Shown in pieces: positions 57,794 to 64,000 of a DNA stretch of 64,000 nucleotides. The DNA lies in assembly GCA_029215795.1 (NCBI GenBank), contig JARDYH010000003.1:89808609-89872608 (forward strand), given 5' to 3'. This DNA is from Anniella stebbinsi. Lineage: Eukaryota; Chordata; Lepidosauria; Squamata; Anniellidae. Within the stretch, counting starts at the first letter, position 1; every line of letters begins with the position of its first letter. A program made the position numbers and the translations under genes. The notes under the pieces were generated by a model. That model worked only from the letters and a program-made list of their open reading frames with translations, ran no database searches and was not told the DNA's origin.

Positions 57794-58113
57794 TAGGCTG
57801 ACTGGATAAAATCCAGGTCAGGGCTCATGTAACTTTAACAGTTGTAGAGAAAAGGGAATTTCAGCCAGTGTCATTTGTATGCAATTAGTCCCTGGTGAAA
57901 TTCCCTCTTCATCACCACAGTTAAAGTTGCAGGCACTATACTAGAGTGACCATATACAAAAGAAGGCAGGGCCCCTGCAACTTTAACTGTGGTGATGAAG
58001 AGGAAATTTCACCAGGAACTAATTGCATACAAATGACACTGGCTGAAATTCCCTTTTCTCTACAGCTGTTAAAGTTCCATGAGCCCTGACCTGGATTTTA
58101 TCTGGTCACCCTA
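57794..58113. mobile_element. hAT-type foldback element, copy 7
   Basis: 320 bp, TAGGCTGACTGGATAAAATC to the inverse of TAGGGTGACCAGATAAAATC. Flanks ATCACAGT / ATCACAAT match in 7 of 8 positions. Same internal terminus and arm structure as copy 6. Confidence 0.88.
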
Positions 58114-59612
58114 ATCACAATAAATGTTCTATTTTCCAGTCGTAGGACCACGTCATCCCTCAATCACTTTTGGAAGTAAGATTTGTAGCACAATATTATG
58201 CTTGTTTGCTCTAAAATTAGTCCAACTGTGTTCAATGGGGCTTACTACTAGGTAAGTGCACATGAGACTGCACTTTTAGATACTTAACAATCCTAAACAC
58301 ATTAGTAGAAAGCAGATCCCATTAAGATCAATGTGCCACACTTCCATATAATAAGCCCAATTAGTTATCTTAGAAGTAGGACTTGGTTAAGCTTACTCCT
58401 AAAAAGTATGCATAGGATCCAGTCAGTGTGTGCAATTAGCAAATAATTAGGGCCAAACTAGACATTGGCTTGGATCCTACAATAAGTGAAGATAAGTTCA
58501 CAAAAGTTCATTTCCTGTATTGTTCCCACCCCCCTGCAGTTGCCTGCACCCCCTAAACCTCTAGACGTTTGGGAAGCTCTCCTAAACAATGTTGAATAGG
58601 TATGGATGCTGCAGATGGGATTATTTAGTAATGATACCTCCTGATAGAAAGGCAATTAGCAGAGAAAGAACAAAAGGTAAAACAGAATGAGTGTTTACCA
58701 GTCCCACATGCACACAGGGTATCCTAGAACAATAAAAGGAGACCACACCTTTCTTTAGCAAAGAAAAAAAAAGGTTTACTCTGCCCATTGAAAAGAGTTT
58801 GTTCAGTCCATTTTGTGTACCATGTTCCAAAGCGAGAGAGCAAACACATATACTCCACAATGAAGGAGGTGGGGGGGGAAGGGGAGGAGCAAAAGGAAGA
58901 AATCACATTGTTGGCTATAAAGATCTCATGGCTAGCAGTGGTCAAAAATCCCATGAATTAACTGACTTCAACGCTGCCCCCTTCCAGTAAGTTGCAGATG
59001 AAGTTGCAATATTCCCAACAGCTTCTGGAGTAAGTCAGCCTGACTTTGGGTGATCTCCCTCTTCTGGCAGACCCCCCCCCCCCACTCCATCACACATTGT
59101 TCAGACTTTTTGAGGGACAGAGAGGAAGAAGGGATGGGCAATTTGCCAACTGCCCTTCCATTCACTTATCTCAGGGTCAAAGCCCTGAATTTGGCAAATA
59201 CACTATTCCAACTCCATGTCAGCAGAGATAATGAGGACTGCAGAGTAGCGAGTCACTAACAGAATGACAAGGGAGAAGCCTGCATAATCCTTCCTATGGC
59301 CATCAATTCTCCTGTCCAAATGCTCCACAAAGACTCCCCCCCCCTTTCCAACTGGATTGGTATCAGTTGGAGTTTGGAGCATGACTGGGCAGGGGGGATT
59401 TTTTTTTATGTGTCTTCAGCTTTGCTGGGGAAAACTGGCAGCTGGGAGACGGATTAAGCATCCCTCATAGCTACTGATTTTCACCTGAAATTACTCACTA
59501 CACATTGTTGTTTTGAGAAAAATATGGGGTTCATTAGGTGTGCAGTTTTAAGGACTTACTAGGCAGGAAGTCCTATTTAGTACTGCACTATTCAGGAGTA
59601 TATTGAGATTTA
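58114..59612. other. Upstream DNA, mostly unassigned
   Basis: Copies of the GGGAGTAAG-type short repeat at about 58200-58440. C and G runs at about 58872 and 59070. No gene is recognised. Confidence 0.5.
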
Positions 59613-59967
59613 GGCCCCCTCCACAAGGATGCGCTTTTGCGCCCGGTTCGGGGATTATGCGCATTTTCGCGGAGGCGCATTTACGCCTAATCCCTCTGCA
59701 CGGGAGGCGGCGAGAAGCGGCGAAGCGCATTAAAAGATGCCCAAAAAGCACTTTACAGGTAGTTAATGCGCATAATCGCTTGTTCACACAGCGAAAATGC
59801 GCTTTAACGGCCGGAGCAAAATAAAAGTCGCTATTTAACGCGCGTTCGAAAATGCGCATTATCGGGGAGATAACGCGCCTGTACGCCCGTTTTGCGCTCC
59901 GCTCGTGTGTAGGTAAAATTTATAATGAGCCTTCAAGGCTCATTAAACGCCCCGTGTGGAGGAGGCC
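59613..59967. mobile_element. CpG-rich 350-bp nonautonomous DNA element, copy 3
   Basis: 355 bp with ends GGCCCCCTCCACAAG and the inverse of GGCCTCCTCCACACG. The flanks are TTA and AGA and do not match. The most CpG-rich copy: GCGCAT or ATGCGC occurs about eight times, with GGAGGCGGCGAGAAGCGGCG near 59702. Confidence 0.72.
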
Positions 59968-60967
59968 AGAGTCTGATAAATGTTCAAGGAGCCTTTGAAC
60001 ATGTCATCCTAAACCAGATAAACCGCATACGCCCATGCCACATTTCCCCTCAAGTCTTCTACTTTTAGCTATACTTGGCTGATCCAAGAGCATGCTTCCA
60101 AGCCAAAATGCAATTAGTACAAGCTCCTCATTATGATCTTTGCAAATGCTGTTTGCATATCATTAACATTACCACAATATTGGTAACACCCAATGTAACA
60201 TTCTTTGGGCAGAAGGTGAAACGGATAAAAACGATACCAGCTACCCCTGAACAATCTAAAAAAAATGTTGAGGAAAATCTGTTAATTTTAATTGGATGTT
60301 TACAAAGGAACAACACAGCGTGATCATAAGCAACTGTTGAATCTCCAGTACAGTTTGATTATATATCTTTAACACATTTGGATTGCTGCTGCAGTCAAAT
60401 GCCCGTCTCCTGTGATGTATAAGTGCCTAGTTCTCCAGATCGGATAAATGGCATCCTTTAAAGAATATATTGCCATATTTTAGAGTTGAATCCATGTGTT
60501 GGAGTGATGAATCGAGATTGGAGCTCTCCAATGTCTGAACACTGTCCCATTTAATCTGAGAACACTGTCCCAATTTATGCAATATGCTGCTCTAAAGGTT
60601 AACAAGAAAGCATCCAATCCCTTTCCCCAAATGTCAGCCAAACACTTTATGGATTTCTTCACCGCCCCTTCTGCAGCCCCCTTTCGTTAAATTAGTGCAG
60701 CTGTCTCTGCCATCAAATTTAAGGCCTGGCTTGCAGAGCACATATACAACAAGATTTGCCAGTCACTGATAAGGTGAGTGAAATATTTGTGTAAATAAGA
60801 CATGACAAGGGGGTGGGGAGGACGCAGCAGAGAGATACAGGCTCTTAAAATGCTCGCATAAGCCTAGAAGCAAACTGACAACTTTTAAAAACATAATACA
60901 CTTAAGGCAAAGGATACCATCATGCAGACCAAACTAACAATTTTTTGGATTCTTTTAAGATGCCCTG

Positions 60968-61000
<33 letters not shown>

Positions 61001-61763
61001 GAACGGGCAGGCTATATGTTCATAAAATAAATGAAAAAAACTAAGTATGGTTTAAGTCCCATTGAAAGCAACAGATGTGCCTTAACTGGTTTTAATCTGA
61101 AATTTCAGGGCCTCTAGGACAACCTCTCCGTTGCCTGGCCCCAATCCCTTTCCCCCATACCATTCTAAGTGGTTGAAATGCTTCCCCTAAGCCTTGATTA
61201 CTGGCAGTAAGGATTTAAAGCTAAAATATTTTGGGCTCTTTGCCCCTAAGCCTTTGACCCTGCCCACCTCTGGAATGTGCCCCCTGAAATTCAACGCTTT
61301 AAGACAAGAATTACTGACCCCCTGAAGTTTGTTTCTGGGCCTGAGCTCAGCAAAATTCTCTGCCATCTCTAGGAAACAATAGACAAGTGCAGGCAACACC
61401 GCCATCATACTGGCTTTGGGCCCAATGGCCATACTGACCTATTGCCTAGTCATTCTCAGAATAAATTTGATTTATTTGTTTGAGTTCTTTATATTAAAAA
61501 GGGGAGGAGTAAGTGTATCAGGATGCAGCCAACCTGGTGTAAAAAAACAGGAACAGTTTCAGGGCCAGGTGATGGGTGCTTAACCCTTTCCTAGCCACTA
61601 GTTTTCATCTACAACGTTATTTTTCTCCACTTGTCCAGGAATTCCAGCTAGGAGGAAAAGAAGATGGCAGAGAAGGTTGCAACAGAGATGCAGCAGGGAA
61701 AAGAAAGGTTAACCATCCCTGCTTGCTACATTTTCCTGTTGAATGTCCACAGCCCTACTTTGT
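59968..61763. other. Upstream DNA without recognised features
   Basis: An (AT)15 tract lies at 60969-60998 and a CCCATTGAAAGCAACAG-type short repeat remnant at about 61050. No gene is recognised. Confidence 0.5.
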
Positions 61764-62254
61764 GGATGCGTTCAGACGACATGATCAGCAACGGGGGAGG
61801 GTAAAGAGTCAACCATCCATTGCGTTGCTTATTGTGTCATCTGGAGGGGGACAAACAACTCACAGTGCTCTAATTTTTGGAATTAAGCAATGGAGAAAAA
61901 CAACGGGGTGCTCCTTTGCTTATTCGGAGACCCGTTGATTATTATGTCATGTGGCGGGCTCCATTGCTGATTTTCCCGTGTTGCGTGCATTATTCCAGAA
62001 GGACATAGAGCCTTCTGACAGGAGCGGCTGAAAGCGCCACAGCCGTTCCTCTGCAGCCGACAGAACTTGTACTGGCTGATGAGATAGCCCTGGGAGAAGG
62101 GAGGGCGGAGCAATGGACTGCCGGAAGGATGACAGGAGTTTCAGCCGTGCGACAGGGGGCGGGGCAACATGTCATGTGGGGAGTACCAGCGAAATAATGC
62201 ACGGTGAGTTTGCTATTCCCCCCTCCATTGCCTAAAGTGTTGTCTGAACCTTCC
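61764..62254. mobile_element. ~500-bp nonautonomous DNA element, copy 3
   Basis: 491 bp with ends GGATGCGTTCAGACGACAT and the inverse of GGAAGGTTCAGACAACACT. Interior colinear with copies at 10274 and 53599 (GGAGCGGCTGAAAGCGCC, GATAGCCCTGGGAGAAGGGA, ACATGTCATGTGGGGAGTAC). TTG can be read on both sides if the left edge is moved by one base. Confidence 0.75.
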
Positions 62255-63777
62255 TTGTATGTCAGCAGCAAACACAGAGTTGAGAACCCCTCTGGCTATA
62301 CCTTATTGTGGCATTAAGCTCCTAGTTGCAGCAACAAATATTTTCCATAAGGACAGGTAGCTAACAGACCCCACTGATACTGTCTGGGAGCTTTGGAGAG
62401 TTTTATCTTCACTGCCCACAAAATCTATATCTATCTATTTAAATCCTATAAGCCTGTATTTTTTTTATCAGGGTGTCATTCAATTCTAATTCGCTGTGTC
62501 ATCAGACCTGTATTTTATCGCATGCTTGTTATTGGGTACTCACGGATTTTTGAGGGTCCTATTCACGACATTGTCTGCATCCTGCATGCCTCCCACCCCT
62601 TCTAGCTTTCTTCTCGTGACAAAAAAGGCCCCAGTAAATCTGGATTATTTTTGAGATGGGACTTGCCGCTATCTCCTGCTGTGTGTAAGAGAAACAGCGC
62701 TATCAAGATGGCCCACTGAATGGGCCATGTGCACGTTGTTTACTTCCTCTTTCGAAAGAAGAAGCAATGAGGGACAAAAGCGTGGGTGATGAAGCGACAG
62801 TAAGGAAACACGATTTTCCCCTGTGAGATGACACTCTCGAGCATTTCAAAGCTCTTTAATAACCAGCCTGTTAGATCCAGTATCAAAGCAAGAACACAGG
62901 TATTATCCCAGCCCCACAACTACATCTGCAGAGTATCTTCCGTTTTGCATTGGAGTCTGTAGCCTTACAAGAGCCCATAAACTCATCACTTTTTAAAGAG
63001 GCTGCAGTAATCATCACCGTTTTTGTTGCAATGGATTCATATGGCTATTCTTCTGGACTATAAAGTGAGAAACTAGGTGCGGTACCAATTTAATGCCGAC
63101 AAGGAACAAAATTGATACTGCAAATTACATTGGACAACATTTAACAAAGAGTTAAATTGGTACCACAAAAAATATTAGAATGTATGCTTTGCTGACAGCC
63201 TTGGCTTGCCCAGGTTCTGGTATTAATACTGTATTAACATATTATATTAATTACATTATAATATATTAATACAACTGAGGGCTAGATATGGGCATGTCTG
63301 TCAAGTTCATTTTCATTTGTTTATTGGATTTCCACTGTTAAGATTGTCCTATCCCATTTCTGCTTCAATTTATGGATTTTGTTTTTAAAATCCACCGTGA
63401 AAATACGTGCTCACTTTTTCAAACGTATTTATCCCCCCATAGTATATAGTGATTTTGTGTGCGCCTTACCTCAATAAGTGAATTTTGTGAGCACTTTTTC
63501 TTAATACATGCATTTTTTGCTGAACATTTTTATTTAATGGACCTGATTGCAATTTTCAAAAATGTGCAGCTTTTGAAGAGCGACTATGTTCCAGTTTGTG
63601 TATACGTCTCAAGTGTGTGAATTAGGTACAAATGAAATTCTCATCCAACCTCATCCAACCTTTCTAAGAGCTAATTCCTACATCACATGATTAATCAACT
63701 ATTAATGACTCACAGCTGATTGCATAAACTGTCCGGCACTTTGGGGGTTTGATGCCACTTGTATGTTGATGCCACCC

Positions 63778-63780
<3 letters not shown>
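62255..63780. other. Upstream DNA, mostly unassigned
   Basis: AT-rich stretch with quasi-periodic TGCATTTT-like units at about 63400-63560. No gene is recognised. Confidence 0.5.

Positions 63781-63818
<38 letters not shown>
63781..63818. repeat. (CT)n microsatellite
   Basis: About 19 CT units directly 5' of an L2 LINE fragment. Confidence 0.95.
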
Positions 63819-63820
<2 letters not shown>

Positions 63821-63830
63821 TTTCATCTAA

Positions 63831-64000
63831 ATCCAAGGAGCTGTTCTGGTTCTAAATCAGTTCCTGATGTCGGTAACAGAATGGATGTGGGCAACCAAAT
63901 TGAAGCTTAATCCTGACAAGATAGAAGTGATTTTGGTCAATTGAAAAGCAGATCAGGGAATACGAATTCAACCTGTGCTGGATGGGGTTACACTCCCCCT
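63831..64000 (+). mobile_element. L2-type LINE fragment running off the window
   Basis: Reads LNQFLMSVTEWMWATKLKLN, PDKIEVILVN, a stop, then QPVLDGVTLPL. This is colinear with VLNQCLAVTMDWMRVNKLKL ... QPVLDGVALPL of copy A. It is diverged, with at least one stop, and continues beyond 64000. Confidence 0.8.

Noticed and set aside
20800..64000. Exons of a neighbouring gene such as CACNA2D1, expected upstream of HGF in amniotes
   Set aside because: No open segment with convincing splice sites or family resemblance was found. The intergenic distance is probably larger than this window.

Overview
The window is vertebrate nuclear DNA. The interspersed repeats (L2- and CR1-type LINEs, tRNA- and 5S-derived SINEs, many short inverted-repeat DNA elements) point to a reptile, most likely a squamate. 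That assignment rests on pattern recognition and was not searched.

One host gene is visible: the 5' end of HGF (hepatocyte growth factor / scatter factor), on the minus strand. Coding exon 1 (20433-20499) carries the signal peptide. Exon 2 (4787-4949) and exon 3 (1396-1508) carry the N-terminal PAN/apple domain. All splice sites are canonical, phases agree, and exon 3 is 113 bp as in mammals. The kringle and protease-like exons lie beyond position 1. Intron 1 is about 15.5 kb, intron 2 about 3.3 kb, and intron 3 runs off the left edge. A GC- and CpG-rich stretch at about 20500-21060 is the likely promoter. From there to 64000 (about 43 kb) is HGF upstream DNA, in which I recognise no other host exon.

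The rest is dominated by mobile elements. Two young L2-type LINE copies (7320-9092 plus, 38447-39625 minus) still show long reverse-transcriptase frames. Several older L2 fragments, three CR1 pieces and several SINEs are also present. DNA transposons without coding capacity are unusually well resolved because their target-site duplications can be read. There are seven copies of a roughly 320-bp foldback hAT-type element with 8-bp duplications. There are three families (copies at 202, 22502, 30182, 31980, 42551, 45968, 56650 and others) with 3-bp duplications that share a similar 14-bp terminus and may answer to one PIF/Harbinger-type transposase. There is also a roughly 500-bp family with iterated subterminal motifs (10274, 53599, 61764).

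The most distinctive observations are the palindrome-of-palindromes structure of the hAT-type family, the common terminus of the three 3-bp-duplication families, a new potential N-glycosylation sequon in the heparin-binding part of HGF, and nested insertions that give a relative order of transposition events.
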